A DNA stretch of 64,000 nucleotides from Akkermansia sp. (lineage in GTDB: Bacteria > Verrucomicrobiota > Verrucomicrobiia > Verrucomicrobiales > Akkermansiaceae). A program made the translations under genes and the position numbers. The notes beneath the pieces are model-generated. The model had not been told where the DNA came from and ran no database searches. It saw only the letters and a list, made by a program, of their open reading frames with translations. The stretch lies in assembly GCF_020860705.1 (NCBI RefSeq), contig NZ_JAJBTT010000019.1:38879-102878 (forward strand), written 5' to 3'. Numbering within the stretch: position 1 is the first letter of the stretch; every line of letters starts with the position of its first letter. Positions 42,137-50,184 of the stretch are shown piece after piece.

Positions 42137-43123
42137 ATGAAACTCCGGGTTTATCTCTCTCTGTTTTCCGCCCTGGCCGTTCTCACCATCTCCACAGGCT
42201 GCCTCATCTCCCACAGCACCACCCCCGCGGGCGGAAGCACACCTGCCGCGGCCGTCCGCCCGGGGCTGGAGCAGGAACTGAAAAAAGACGTCCGCTACCT
42301 GGCCAAAGACTGCCACCCGCGCCCGGCGGGTTATGAAAAAAACCAGGCCAAAGCCGTGGCATACATCGCCCGATCCCTGGCGGAATCGGGCGCCACCGTC
42401 ACGTACCAGCCCTTCACGGCGGACAAGCGTACTTTCGTGAACGTCAGCGCCGTTTTCCCCGGCAAATCCGCCAAAAGAGTCATCATCGGCGCTCATTACG
42501 ACACCTGCGGAGACACTCCCGGAGCGGACGATAACGCCAGCGGCGTGGCCGGACTGCTGGCCCTGGGACGCATGCTCAAGGGAGTCTCCCCCCACTGTAC
42601 CATTGAGCTCATTGCGTACGCCAATGAGGAACCGCCCTACTTCGCCACGGAACACATGGGCAGCGCACAGCATGCGCAAAAACTCTATACGGAACAGATA
42701 GGCGTCAAAGCCATGATCTGCCTGGAAATGATCGGCTACTTCTCGGACCGGGAAGACAGCCAGACCTATCCCGCCGCGGGCATGGGGACGCTGTACCCGG
42801 ACAAGGGAAATTTCATCGCCATCGTCGGCAACTGGAACAGCGTCAAGCTGGCGCGGACGGTTCAGAAAAACATGCAGCCGCTACTGCCTACCGTCCGCCT
42901 CAACCTTCCGGAAATCAAAGGCATGTGCATGGACTTCTCCGACCACCGCAACTTCTGGGCCAAAGACCTGCCCGCCGTCATGGTTACGGACACCTCCTTC
43001 TTCAGGAATCCGAACTACCATCAGAAAGGCGACCTGCCGGAAACGCTGGACTACCGCCGGATGGCCCAGGTGGTCCGGGGAGTGTACCAGGCCGTCCTGC
43101 ATCTGGCGGCGGACTCCAAATAG
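42137..43123 (+). CDS. M28 family zinc aminopeptidase, lipoprotein
   Basis: Predicted exported aminopeptidase of 328 aa. The lipoprotein signal runs to Cys22 (VLTISTGC). The M28 zinc ligands are all visible: H in IIGAHYDTCGD, D in PGADDNASGVAG, the catalytic Glu pair in YANEEPPYF, a further ligand in CLEMIGYFSD, and the final His in NPNYHQKGDLPETLDY. A ribosome site (AGGGAAC) precedes ATG 42137. It is convergent with lolD. Known relatives cleave N-terminal residues from peptides; the substrate is unknown. Confidence 0.91.
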   Translation: MKLRVYLSLFSALAVLTISTGCLISHSTTPAGGSTPAAAVRPGLEQELKKDVRYLAKDCHPRPAGYEKNQAKAVAYIARSLAESGATVTYQPFTADKRTFVNVSAVFPGKSAKRVIIGAHYDTCGDTPGADDNASGVAGLLALGRMLKGVSPHCTIELIAYANEEPPYFATEHMGSAQHAQKLYTEQIGVKAMICLEMIGYFSDREDSQTYPAAGMGTLYPDKGNFIAIVGNWNSVKLARTVQKNMQPLLPTVRLNLPEIKGMCMDFSDHRNFWAKDLPAVMVTDTSFFRNPNYHQKGDLPETLDYRRMAQVVRGVYQAVLHLAADSK

Positions 43124-43161
43124 AACGGAGATAAAACGGCTCCCGCCGGAACGGGCAGGCC

Positions 43162-43815
43162 TCAGACGGCACGGCCGTCCATGATCGTGATGATACGGTC
43201 CCCCCTGCGGGCCAGATGCTCGTCATGCGTCACGATCACCAGCGTCTTGCGGGATTCGTCCGCCAGGCTGAACAACAGGTCCAGCACCTCCGCGCCGTTC
43301 TTCCGGTCCAGATTGCCGGTAGGTTCATCGGCAAAAATAATAGGGGCGTCATTCGCCAGGGCGCGGGCGATCGCCACGCGCTGCTGTTCCCCGCCGCTCA
43401 ACTCGCTCGGCAGATGGTTCAGGCGGTGGGACAGGCCCACGCGCTCCATCAGCTCCGTCACGTATTCCACGCGGGGCCGCCTGCCGATGGAGGAAGCCAG
43501 GCAGGCGTTTTCCAGCGCCGTCAATTCCGGCATCAGCAGGTAATTCTGGAAAATGAACCCCATCTTCCGGTTCCGGAACACGGACCGCGCCGTGGCGGAC
43601 AAGGCGTAAATATCCGTCCCGTCAATCTCCACCCTCCCCTGCTGGGGCGTTTCCAGCCCGGCCAGCGTGTACATCAGCGTCGTCTTCCCGGCTCCGCTGG
43701 GGCCGCACAGGAACACCTTCTCCCCGGCGGCGATGCGCAGATCCACCCCGTGCAGAATCTCAATGGACTTCTTGCCGATGGAATAACTGCGGTGGAGGTT
43801 GGCGGCGGTGATCAC
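43162..43815 (-). CDS. ABC transporter ATP-binding protein, LolD-like
   Basis: A 217-aa ATPase starting at GTG 43815. Walker A is CGPSGAGKTT, the signature is LSGGEQQRVAIARAL, Walker B is IIFADEPTGNLD, and the switch His is in VIVTHDEH. The sequence is closest to the LolD/MacB/FtsE group (SRNRKMGFIFQNYLLMPELT-like Q-loop region). LolD works with LolC/E to release lipoproteins from the inner membrane; no permease gene is adjacent, so the partner must lie elsewhere. It is upstream of no gene on its strand except the convergent M28, and panC ends 29 bases before its start, suggesting a panC-lolD unit. Confidence 0.85.
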   Translation of the reverse strand: MITAANLHRSYSIGKKSIEILHGVDLRIAAGEKVFLCGPSGAGKTTLMYTLAGLETPQQGRVEIDGTDIYALSATARSVFRNRKMGFIFQNYLLMPELTALENACLASSIGRRPRVEYVTELMERVGLSHRLNHLPSELSGGEQQRVAIARALANDAPIIFADEPTGNLDRKNGAEVLDLLFSLADESRKTLVIVTHDEHLARRGDRIITIMDGRAV

Positions 43816-43844
43816 GGGCGCAGTATAAGGAAATCCGGACCGGA

Positions 43845-44690
43845 TTAAAGTTCTATATTGTCAATAAGACGCACGTCGCCAAAATAGACGGCGGCGGCCA
43901 TCAAAGCCGGCTCCCGGTTCTCCGTCAGCGGCTGCATGGTCTCCGCATCCACAATTTCCAGATAATCGATGCGGGTGCCGGGCACCGTTTCAATCATGGC
44001 TGCTGCATGCTCCTTCACCTCCCGGACGTCCATTCCGGCCTGGAACTCCTCCCGCGCCTGAAGCATAGTCTTCCGTATCACGACGGCCTGCTCCTTCTGT
44101 TCCGGCGTCAGCCGGGCGTTCCGGGAAGAATAGGCCAGCCCGTTCCCATGCCTCACGATCTCCGCCCCGTGAATATGCACCGGGAAATCCAGGTCGCGCA
44201 CCATGCGGCGGATAATCGCCAGCTGCTGGTAATCCTTCTTGCCGAAAATGGCGTCTGTGGGCTGCACCAGGTTAAACAGCTTGGCAAGCACCGTGCAGAC
44301 GCCGGAAAAATGCCCCGGCCGGGACGCCCCGCACAGGGTGGAGGATAAAAAGCCCTCCTCCACGCTGATGCTGCGTTCCCCGGCATACATCTCTTCCGGG
44401 GAGGGGGAGAACACATAATCAACGCCCGCGCCTTCGCACAGCTCCAGATCCTTTTCAGGAGTGCGGGGATAGGTCTGGAGGTCGGAAGCGTTGTTGAACT
44501 GGATGGGATTGACGAAAATGCTGGCTACCACCACGCCGTCCTCCCCCGCCAGCTTGCGGGCCTGTTCCAGCAGGGACCGGTGCCCGTCGTGAAGGGCTCC
44601 CATCGTGGGAACGAGAACCACATGGTCATGCTTGCGGTGGTGCTTGAGGAGGGCCGCCTTCAACTGGGCCTTGGTGGAAAATGTTTGCAT
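43845..44690 (-). CDS. panC: Pantothenate synthetase
   Basis: Condenses pantoate and beta-alanine using ATP in CoA synthesis. From ATG 44690 the product is 281 aa (MQTFSTKAQLKAALLKHHRK); TTG 44717 is rejected. Motifs are VPTMGALHDGHRSLLEQARK (HIGH-like), SIFVNPIQFN, YPRTPEKDLELCEGAGVDYV, GKKDYQQLAIIRRMVRDL and RHGNGLAYSSRNARL (KMSKS-like region). It is divergent from skp with a 110-base gap, and its downstream neighbour is lolD. Confidence 0.96.
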   Translation of the reverse strand: MQTFSTKAQLKAALLKHHRKHDHVVLVPTMGALHDGHRSLLEQARKLAGEDGVVVASIFVNPIQFNNASDLQTYPRTPEKDLELCEGAGVDYVFSPSPEEMYAGERSISVEEGFLSSTLCGASRPGHFSGVCTVLAKLFNLVQPTDAIFGKKDYQQLAIIRRMVRDLDFPVHIHGAEIVRHGNGLAYSSRNARLTPEQKEQAVVIRKTMLQAREEFQAGMDVREVKEHAAAMIETVPGTRIDYLEIVDAETMQPLTENREPALMAAAVYFGDVRLIDNIEL

Positions 44691-44746
44691 GCGCCTAAAG
44701 TGGGCCCATGATGACAAAAGTTCAATCCTGAAATATAGCTAGAAGG

Positions 44747-44774
44747 TTGACGCATGCCGTTCCCCATGTAAACT
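44747..44774 (+). promoter_or_regulatory. Likely promoter of the skp-lpxD operon
   Basis: TTGACG (-35) and TAAACT (-10) with a 16-base spacer, 26 bases before the skp start codon. Good match and distance for a sigma-70-type promoter. Confidence 0.6.
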
Positions 44775-44800
44775 GGCAAAGTCAGAAGACGCTAAAAATT

Positions 44801-45436
44801 ATGAGATTCTTCAAAACAGCATTATGTGTATCAGCTGCAATGGCATTCAGCGCCACTGCCAACGCCGAACTTAAAGTAGCAACGGTGGACGTGCAGAAAC
44901 TCTTCACCGACTATTACAAGACCCATGAAGCCCAGGCGGAAGTGGACAAGGCTGCCCAGACCGTGCAGGAAACCAACAACACCCGCGCGGAAACCATCAA
45001 GAAGATGGAAGCCGACTTCAATGACATGGTCAAAAAGCTTCAGGATCCCATGCTGAATGAAAAGGACAAGAAGGACCTGGAACAGAAGGCACAGATCAAG
45101 CGTCAGGAAGTCATCGCGCTGGAACAGGAACGCCGCGGCTTCGTGGAACGCCAGCTCAAGTCCCTCCAGGAACAGATGAAGGTGCGCTCCACCAAGATCA
45201 TGGGTGAAATCACCAAGATCACGGAAGGCATCGCCACCAAGGGAAACTATGACCTCGTTCTGGACAAGAGCGCCCAGGCCCTCCGTTCCAACCAGGTCTT
45301 CGTATATACGAAGCCCAGCATGGACATCACCCCCACCGTGATGAAGGAACTCAACAAGGACGCCCCCAAGGACTTTGACCCCACCAAGAAAAAAGCACCG
45401 GCCGTCCCCGCCGCTCCCGCGGCTCCTGCCAACTAA
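44801..45436 (+). CDS. OmpH/Skp family periplasmic chaperone
   Basis: Holdase for outer-membrane proteins crossing the periplasm. From ATG 44801 the product is 211 aa with a signal peptide (MRFFKTALCVSAAMAFSATA, cut near ANA). The mature part opens with LKVATVDVQKLFTDYYKTHE, the Skp beta-strand motif, followed by a long coiled coil (residues about 45-140, many Glu/Lys/Gln) and a return segment YDLVLDKSAQAL. The C-terminal tail is Lys/Pro/Ala-rich. It lies 39 bases before lpxD, the conserved skp-lpxD order of Gram-negative envelope operons. No bamA gene precedes it here. Confidence 0.87.
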   Translation: MRFFKTALCVSAAMAFSATANAELKVATVDVQKLFTDYYKTHEAQAEVDKAAQTVQETNNTRAETIKKMEADFNDMVKKLQDPMLNEKDKKDLEQKAQIKRQEVIALEQERRGFVERQLKSLQEQMKVRSTKIMGEITKITEGIATKGNYDLVLDKSAQALRSNQVFVYTKPSMDITPTVMKELNKDAPKDFDPTKKKAPAVPAAPAAPAN

Positions 45437-45475
45437 CCCTTGACATTATCCCCGGGAAGGCGGAATCATATCCCC

Positions 45476-46513
45476 ATGAAGCTTACTCTTGAAGCCGTGG
45501 CTGCCCTCACCGGGGGAAAAATCCTTTCCGGCGACCCCGAACTGACTGTGTTCGGGGTCGCTTCACTTCTCGACGCCTCCCATGAGGAAGCCTCCTTCCT
45601 CGGCAATGAGAAATACTTTGAAGACTTCCTGCACACCTCTGCGGGAGTCGTCCTGGTGCCTCCGGGTCTTCCTGCGCACCCGGAAAACGTCGCCCTTGTG
45701 GAAGTGGACAATCCCTCCATGGCATTCAACGCCCTGGTAAAATACTTCATGGCTTCCTCCTACCGGTTCGCTCCCGGCATCCATCCCACCGCCATCATTG
45801 ACCCCACCGCCAGCTTCAACCCGGACAAAATTCATGTGGGGGCCTATACCTGCATCGGCGCGCACTGCAAAATCGGGGACGGCACGGACATCGGCAACGG
45901 CTGCGACATCGGGGACGGCGTCACGATGGGTGAGAACTGCCGCCTGCACGCCAACGTCATCATCCGGGAACGCTGCAAGATCGGCAACCGGGTGGTCATC
46001 CAGCCCGGAGCCGTCATCGGTTCCGACGGTTTTGGCTTCCTGATGGGAGACAATGGCCGTTACGTGGGCATTGACCAGGTGGGCATCGTGGAACTGGGGG
46101 ATGACGTAGACGTAGGCGCCAACACCACCATTGACCGCTCCAGATTCGGCCGCACCATCGTAGGGGAAGGCACCAAAATAGACAACCTGATCCAAATCGG
46201 CCACAATGTCGTCATCGGCAAGCATTGCGTGATTGCCGCCCAATCAGGAATCGCCGGCAGCACCAAAGTGGGCGACTATGCAACCATCGCCGCGCAGGTC
46301 GGCATCTCCGGACACCTTAAAATCGGTTCAAAAGTCATCCTGGGGGCCAAAACGGGAGTCATCTCGGATATTCCGGAAAACGTCACCTACTGGGGCTTCC
46401 CGGCATCTCCATTCAAGGATGCCAGCCGGCAATACGCCGCTCTCAGAAAGCTTCCGGCGCTGATTAAGGAAGTCCACGCGATCAAAAGAAACCTGGAATC
46501 GCCCGGCAAGTGA
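45476..46513 (+). CDS. lpxD: UDP-3-O-acylglucosamine N-acyltransferase
   Basis: Third step of lipid A synthesis: adds the N-linked hydroxyacyl chain. From ATG 45476 the product is 345 aa, typical for LpxD. An N-terminal uridine-binding domain (MKLTLEAVAALTGGKILSGD) precedes a left-handed beta-helix of hexapeptide repeats (residues about 105-300). The catalytic histidine is H243 in LIQIGHNVVIGKH. The C-terminus is a short helix. Together with skp and the ADP-heptose genes this shows an LPS-making Gram-negative cell. Confidence 0.94.
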   Translation: MKLTLEAVAALTGGKILSGDPELTVFGVASLLDASHEEASFLGNEKYFEDFLHTSAGVVLVPPGLPAHPENVALVEVDNPSMAFNALVKYFMASSYRFAPGIHPTAIIDPTASFNPDKIHVGAYTCIGAHCKIGDGTDIGNGCDIGDGVTMGENCRLHANVIIRERCKIGNRVVIQPGAVIGSDGFGFLMGDNGRYVGIDQVGIVELGDDVDVGANTTIDRSRFGRTIVGEGTKIDNLIQIGHNVVIGKHCVIAAQSGIAGSTKVGDYATIAAQVGISGHLKIGSKVILGAKTGVISDIPENVTYWGFPASPFKDASRQYAALRKLPALIKEVHAIKRNLESPGK

Positions 46514-46539
46514 CGGGACTTCCGCCGCCGGAATACTCA

Positions 46540-46557
46540 CCGGGCTTTTTAGCCCGG
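46540..46557. terminator. Hairpin between convergent lpxD and ssuC
   Basis: Perfect 7-bp stem CCGGGCT / AGCCCGG with a TTTT loop, placed between the two stop codons. No T-run follows on either strand, so intrinsic termination is uncertain. Confidence 0.35.
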
Positions 46558-46570
46558 CAGGGAACGCTCC

Positions 46571-47362
46571 TCAGGCCTGCCCTGTCCCCCAGCGGCGGTG
46601 CAGGAACCGTTCCAGCGGAGAAAACAGTATCTTGTCAGACAGCAGGCCGATCACCACGATCACGAACATGATGCCCACCACCTGGTTCATCGCGTTCAAT
46701 TCCCGGCCGAAATGCAGAAGCTGCCCCAGGCCAAAGCCGGTCAGGATGGGAACGAAAATTTCCGCCGCCATCAGGGAGCGCCATGCAAAGGCCCACCCCT
46801 GCTTCATGCCGCTCACCACAAACGGAGCGGAAGCGGGAAGCGTCACGTGAATCAGGCAGTAAATGGGGCCTGCGCCCATGGTGCGCGCCGCGCGGGAATA
46901 AATGGGCGGCACATTCCGCATGCCGTTGGCTGTCGCCAGAATCACGGACCACAGCGTCCCCATGATCACCACAAAAAGCATGGCCCCCTCCGTCTGGCCG
47001 AACCACAGGGTAGCCAGCGGAACCCAGCACACGCTGGGCAGGGCCTGAAACCCCAGGGAAACGAGGCCCAGGGTATTCTGCACCAGCTGGAAACGGGAAC
47101 ACAGCATACCGAGGGGAATGCCCATCACCAGCCCTATTCCATACCCCATTACCAGCCTCTTCACGGTAATCCAGGAGGCTTCCTCCAGAGTCCCGTCCAT
47201 GAAGGAAGAACGCAAATACTCCCACACTTCCAGAGGGGAAGGGAACAGATAGGGCTTCCAGACCTTCTGGTCGCTCAAATACTGCCACACCCAGATCACA
47301 AAGATGAAAAATACGAGCGAGCACGCATGGGACGCCCATTTGGACCACTTGTTCCTGTTCAT
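46571..47362 (-). CDS. ABC transporter permease, nitrate/sulfonate/taurine type
   Basis: A 263-aa inner-membrane permease with about six helices and the binding-protein-dependent transport signature near SRAARTMGAGPIYCLIHVTL (EAA loop). It matches SsuC/TauC-type permeases (FPSPLEVWEYL, WVPLATLWFG, GWAFAWRSLMAAE). It overlaps the ATPase gene by four bases (ATGA) and is last of the three-gene importer operon. Sulfonate, taurine, nitrate or thiamine-precursor uptake are all possible in this family. Confidence 0.9.
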   Translation of the reverse strand: MNRNKWSKWASHACSLVFFIFVIWVWQYLSDQKVWKPYLFPSPLEVWEYLRSSFMDGTLEEASWITVKRLVMGYGIGLVMGIPLGMLCSRFQLVQNTLGLVSLGFQALPSVCWVPLATLWFGQTEGAMLFVVIMGTLWSVILATANGMRNVPPIYSRAARTMGAGPIYCLIHVTLPASAPFVVSGMKQGWAFAWRSLMAAEIFVPILTGFGLGQLLHFGRELNAMNQVVGIMFVIVVIGLLSDKILFSPLERFLHRRWGTGQA

Positions 47363-48147
47363 GCCTGGGCTCCTTTCAAATCACGGGTGATGCGGGATGC
47401 CAGCTCCGCCAAATCTCGGCTGTTGATATCCCTGGGATGGGGCAGGTCCACAAAATATTCCTCACGGACACGGCCCGGAGGCGGTGTAAACAGCACCACG
47501 CGGTCCCCCAGGCACACCGCCTCACGCATATTGTGCGTGACGAAAATGATTGTCATGCCGCAGCGGAGATGAATATCCTGAATATCATGGTAAAGCTGTT
47601 CGCGGGTCATGGCGTCCAGCGCGGCAAAAGGCTCGTCCATCAGCAGGATGCGCGGGCTGGTAGCCAGGGCGCGGGCAAGCGCCACGCGCTGCTTCATCCC
47701 GCCGGAAAGCTCATGAATATGGGAATGCGCGCACTCCTTCAGCCCCACCAGCTCCAAATTCTTCTCCGCAATGGCCAGGCGGTCCCCCCGCGTCAAGCCG
47801 GGCGTCAGCTTCAGGCCGAACATCACATTCCCCATCACGTCCAGCCACGGGAACAGGGCGGACTCCTGAAACATCACGGTGCGGTCCCGGCCGGGGCCTG
47901 TCACGGGCTCTCCGTCCAGCTCCACCGTCCCGGAAGAGGGAAACTCCAGCCCGGCGATGATGTTCAGCAGGGAAGTCTTTCCACAGCCGCTGGCCCCCAC
48001 CAGGCAGACAAACTCGCCCCCCCTGATATTCAAATTGATTCCCTCCAGGGCCACCACCTTTCCGCGCCGACCTTCAAACACCTTGCCTACGCCGGCAATG
48101 CGGAGCTTGCACCCTCCGGGTCCGCAATGTTCTTCACCCGCAATCAT
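47359..48147 (-). CDS. ABC transporter ATP-binding protein, nitrate/sulfonate/taurine type
   Basis: A 262-aa ATPase with Walker A VGASGCGKTSLLNIIAGL, Q-loop VMFQESALFPWLDVMGNV, signature ELSGGMKQRVALARAL, Walker B ILLMDEPFAALD and switch His in IFVTHNMREA. The QESALFPWL stretch is characteristic of the SsuB/TauB/NrtD group. ATGA overlaps join it to both the binding-protein gene upstream and the permease downstream, so all three are made together. Confidence 0.92.
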   Translation of the reverse strand: MIAGEEHCGPGGCKLRIAGVGKVFEGRRGKVVALEGINLNIRGGEFVCLVGASGCGKTSLLNIIAGLEFPSSGTVELDGEPVTGPGRDRTVMFQESALFPWLDVMGNVMFGLKLTPGLTRGDRLAIAEKNLELVGLKECAHSHIHELSGGMKQRVALARALATSPRILLMDEPFAALDAMTREQLYHDIQDIHLRCGMTIIFVTHNMREAVCLGDRVVLFTPPPGRVREEYFVDLPHPRDINSRDLAELASRITRDLKGAQA

Positions 48148-49190
48148 CTCCCGGCTGCCTCCTTCGTCATGGTCAACTGTTCTTCCGCCGCCTCAGGAAC
48201 CACCAGGCCAGTCACGTCCGGAACCTGTTTCATGAACCCGGCCTGATAGGCGTCCTGCACAAACTGCCGGAGCTTGGGAATGGAAATCCTGTCCTTCATG
48301 ACAATGCTCTTCCAGGCCTCCGCAATCAGCGCCGGATCTATGTCGGAATGGGTAAGCTCCTCCAGCTCACTGACCACAATCGCCCGGGCCTCCTCCGGAT
48401 GCTGCCGTATCCATTCATTCAACTCTTCATGCGCCTGAACCAGGGCCTTCGCCACCTCCGGCTTCTCCCTGAGAAACCCGGCTCCGCACGCCAGCACGGT
48501 AGCGATGGACTCCCGCTCATCCACCAGCACCCTGCCCCCGGCCGTCATCACCAGGCGGCTCACCCACGGTTCCACCGTCCATACGCCGTCCAGACGGCCC
48601 TGGCGGAAGAGGCTCAACTGCTCCGGATTGGGAGTCGGCAGAATCTTCACGTCCCCGCCACGCTGCGTCACATGCAACCCGCCGCGGGAAAACCAGGCGC
48701 GGGCGGAAACATCCTGTGTATTGCCCAGCTGGGGAGTAGCAATCACCCTGCCGCGGAAATCCGCAGGCTCCTTCAGGGAGGAATCCTTCGGAACCACCAG
48801 GGCGGCTCCTCCTTCCACGGCTCCGGCAATCAGCCTGATATCCTCTCCGCGGGAACGCACAAACGCATTGATGGCCGGGCTGGGCCCCACGTAAGTCAAC
48901 TCAATGGACCGGGCAAACAGAGCCTCCATGGCGCTGGGTCCCGCATTATACACATACCAGTTGATCCTGACGTCCTTTCCGGTGGCCTTCTTCAGGCGTT
49001 CTTCAAACCATCCCTTCCCCTCCCGTGAAAAATGATGGGCCACCAGCCCCTGCACGTGCGTCACGTTGGGAAAATGGCCGAAGTTCAATTCAATGACATT
49101 CGGATCCTCCTTCTTCCTGTCCCCGCAGGAAACAGCCAGCAGGCAGAAAAACAGGGCCGGAAACATCGTCAGCAATCTGGAATGGAACAT
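48144..49190 (-). CDS. ABC transporter substrate-binding lipoprotein, SsuA/NrtA-like
   Basis: A 348-aa solute receptor. The lipoprotein signal (MFHSRLLTMFPALFFCLLAV) ends at Cys22 in VSCGD. The mature part has the NMT1/SsuA-like bilobed fold: FGHFPNVTHVQGLVAHHF, NAGPSAMEALFARSIELTYV (a hallmark of aliphatic sulfonate binders), DFRGRVIATPQLGNTQDVSA. No FMNH2-dependent sulfonate monooxygenase (ssuD/tauD) is adjacent, so the ligand is unknown. The 115-base leader upstream was examined and no riboswitch was recognised. Confidence 0.9.
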   Translation of the reverse strand: MFHSRLLTMFPALFFCLLAVSCGDRKKEDPNVIELNFGHFPNVTHVQGLVAHHFSREGKGWFEERLKKATGKDVRINWYVYNAGPSAMEALFARSIELTYVGPSPAINAFVRSRGEDIRLIAGAVEGGAALVVPKDSSLKEPADFRGRVIATPQLGNTQDVSARAWFSRGGLHVTQRGGDVKILPTPNPEQLSLFRQGRLDGVWTVEPWVSRLVMTAGGRVLVDERESIATVLACGAGFLREKPEVAKALVQAHEELNEWIRQHPEEARAIVVSELEELTHSDIDPALIAEAWKSIVMKDRISIPKLRQFVQDAYQAGFMKQVPDVTGLVVPEAAEEQLTMTKEAAGR

Positions 49191-49418
49191 GAACGCAAGG
49201 AATGGGTTAGTAGGGCACAGCCATTGTTCTGCACCCTTTCAGGCATCGACTAGCAGAACGAGCCGCCTGCGGCAAGAAGCCCATGGCGACAACTTTGTCA
49301 CAATGTGGACAGCAGGAATGTCCATTTTGTTGAAAAACAACTCCCACTCCGGATGAAACCGGGCTTTATTGACAACCCCGCCTGTTCCCGTTACAAAAAA
49401 GCGCCATTCCCCCACGTC

Positions 49419-50063
49419 ATGCCATTCCCCGCCCATCAACCGCATTCCGGCGCGTGGCTGGGCCTTCCTCCAGATGAAGAACGCCCGGTGAGCCGCGCCG
49501 TCAGATACCGCTGCATTTTTCTGATGCTCCTGTATTGGGCCCTCCTTTCCGCCATCCCGCAGGGCGTTTCCCGCCAGGCTGAAATAGGAACCGACCTCCC
49601 GGCCTGGATGGGAGCGCTGGAACTGACTCCTTTCCTGCTGGTCCCCGCGTTCCTGTTCCTGGCGGTGCATACGGGCGCCCAATGGAGGTACCTGATGACC
49701 GCCGTCTATGCGGGGCTACTCCTGAACCTGCTGATGAACCTGGCACTTCCTGCAGGAGCCATGTGGGGGGACCTCCCCGCCGCGAACCCCTACGGCACAC
49801 TTGTCTGGCCAGGCGGAGACCACCGGGAATGGCTTGTCACGCTGCCCCGCTTCTCCCGGCTATGGGCTCTCGTCATCTATGTTTTTCTCTCCGGCAGCGG
49901 GGCCTCCCCCCTCCTGCGCCTGCTGTCCCTGGCATGGTGGTTTCTGCTGTGCGTGGCCCCCGTCAACACGGGAATGGTGGGGTATGCAGACATCCTGGGG
50001 CCTCTGGTCATCATGGCTCTCATCCTCGGCTGCCTGCACCTGGCGGACAAACGCGCTTCCTGA
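49419..50063 (+). CDS. Integral membrane protein of unknown function
   Basis: About 214 aa with five or six hydrophobic helices (FLMLLYWALLSAIPQ; ALELTPFLLVPAFLFLAVHT; YAGLLLNLLMNLALPAGAMW; LWALVIYVFLSG; LRLLSLAWWFLLC; LGPLVIMALILGCLHLADK). I recognise no family. The start is uncertain: ATG 49419 is used here, while ATG 49353 and GTG 49305 are also in frame but would add a hydrophilic leader. It is convergent with GH84 and divergent from the ssu operon. Confidence 0.6.
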   Translation: MPFPAHQPHSGAWLGLPPDEERPVSRAVRYRCIFLMLLYWALLSAIPQGVSRQAEIGTDLPAWMGALELTPFLLVPAFLFLAVHTGAQWRYLMTAVYAGLLLNLLMNLALPAGAMWGDLPAANPYGTLVWPGGDHREWLVTLPRFSRLWALVIYVFLSGSGASPLLRLLSLAWWFLLCVAPVNTGMVGYADILGPLVIMALILGCLHLADKRAS

Positions 50064-50184
50064 CGCCCGGCTCCGGCAGAACAGGGAGGAAAAAGACGGG
50101 GAGGCCATTCCACGGAGGAAACAGCCGCCCCGGCGTCAATGAAAGAACCGATAGGGAGAAGCCTTCCTCCCTCTCCGGAACCCG

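Noticed and set aside
49191..49304. Possible riboswitch in the ssu leader
   Set aside because: No recognisable conserved riboswitch core or terminator/antiterminator pair could be traced by eye.
49239..49682. 147-codon minus-strand frame upstream of ssuA
   Set aside because: Antisense to the hydrophobic membrane protein gene; charged low-complexity translation. The membrane protein has a more credible helix pattern.
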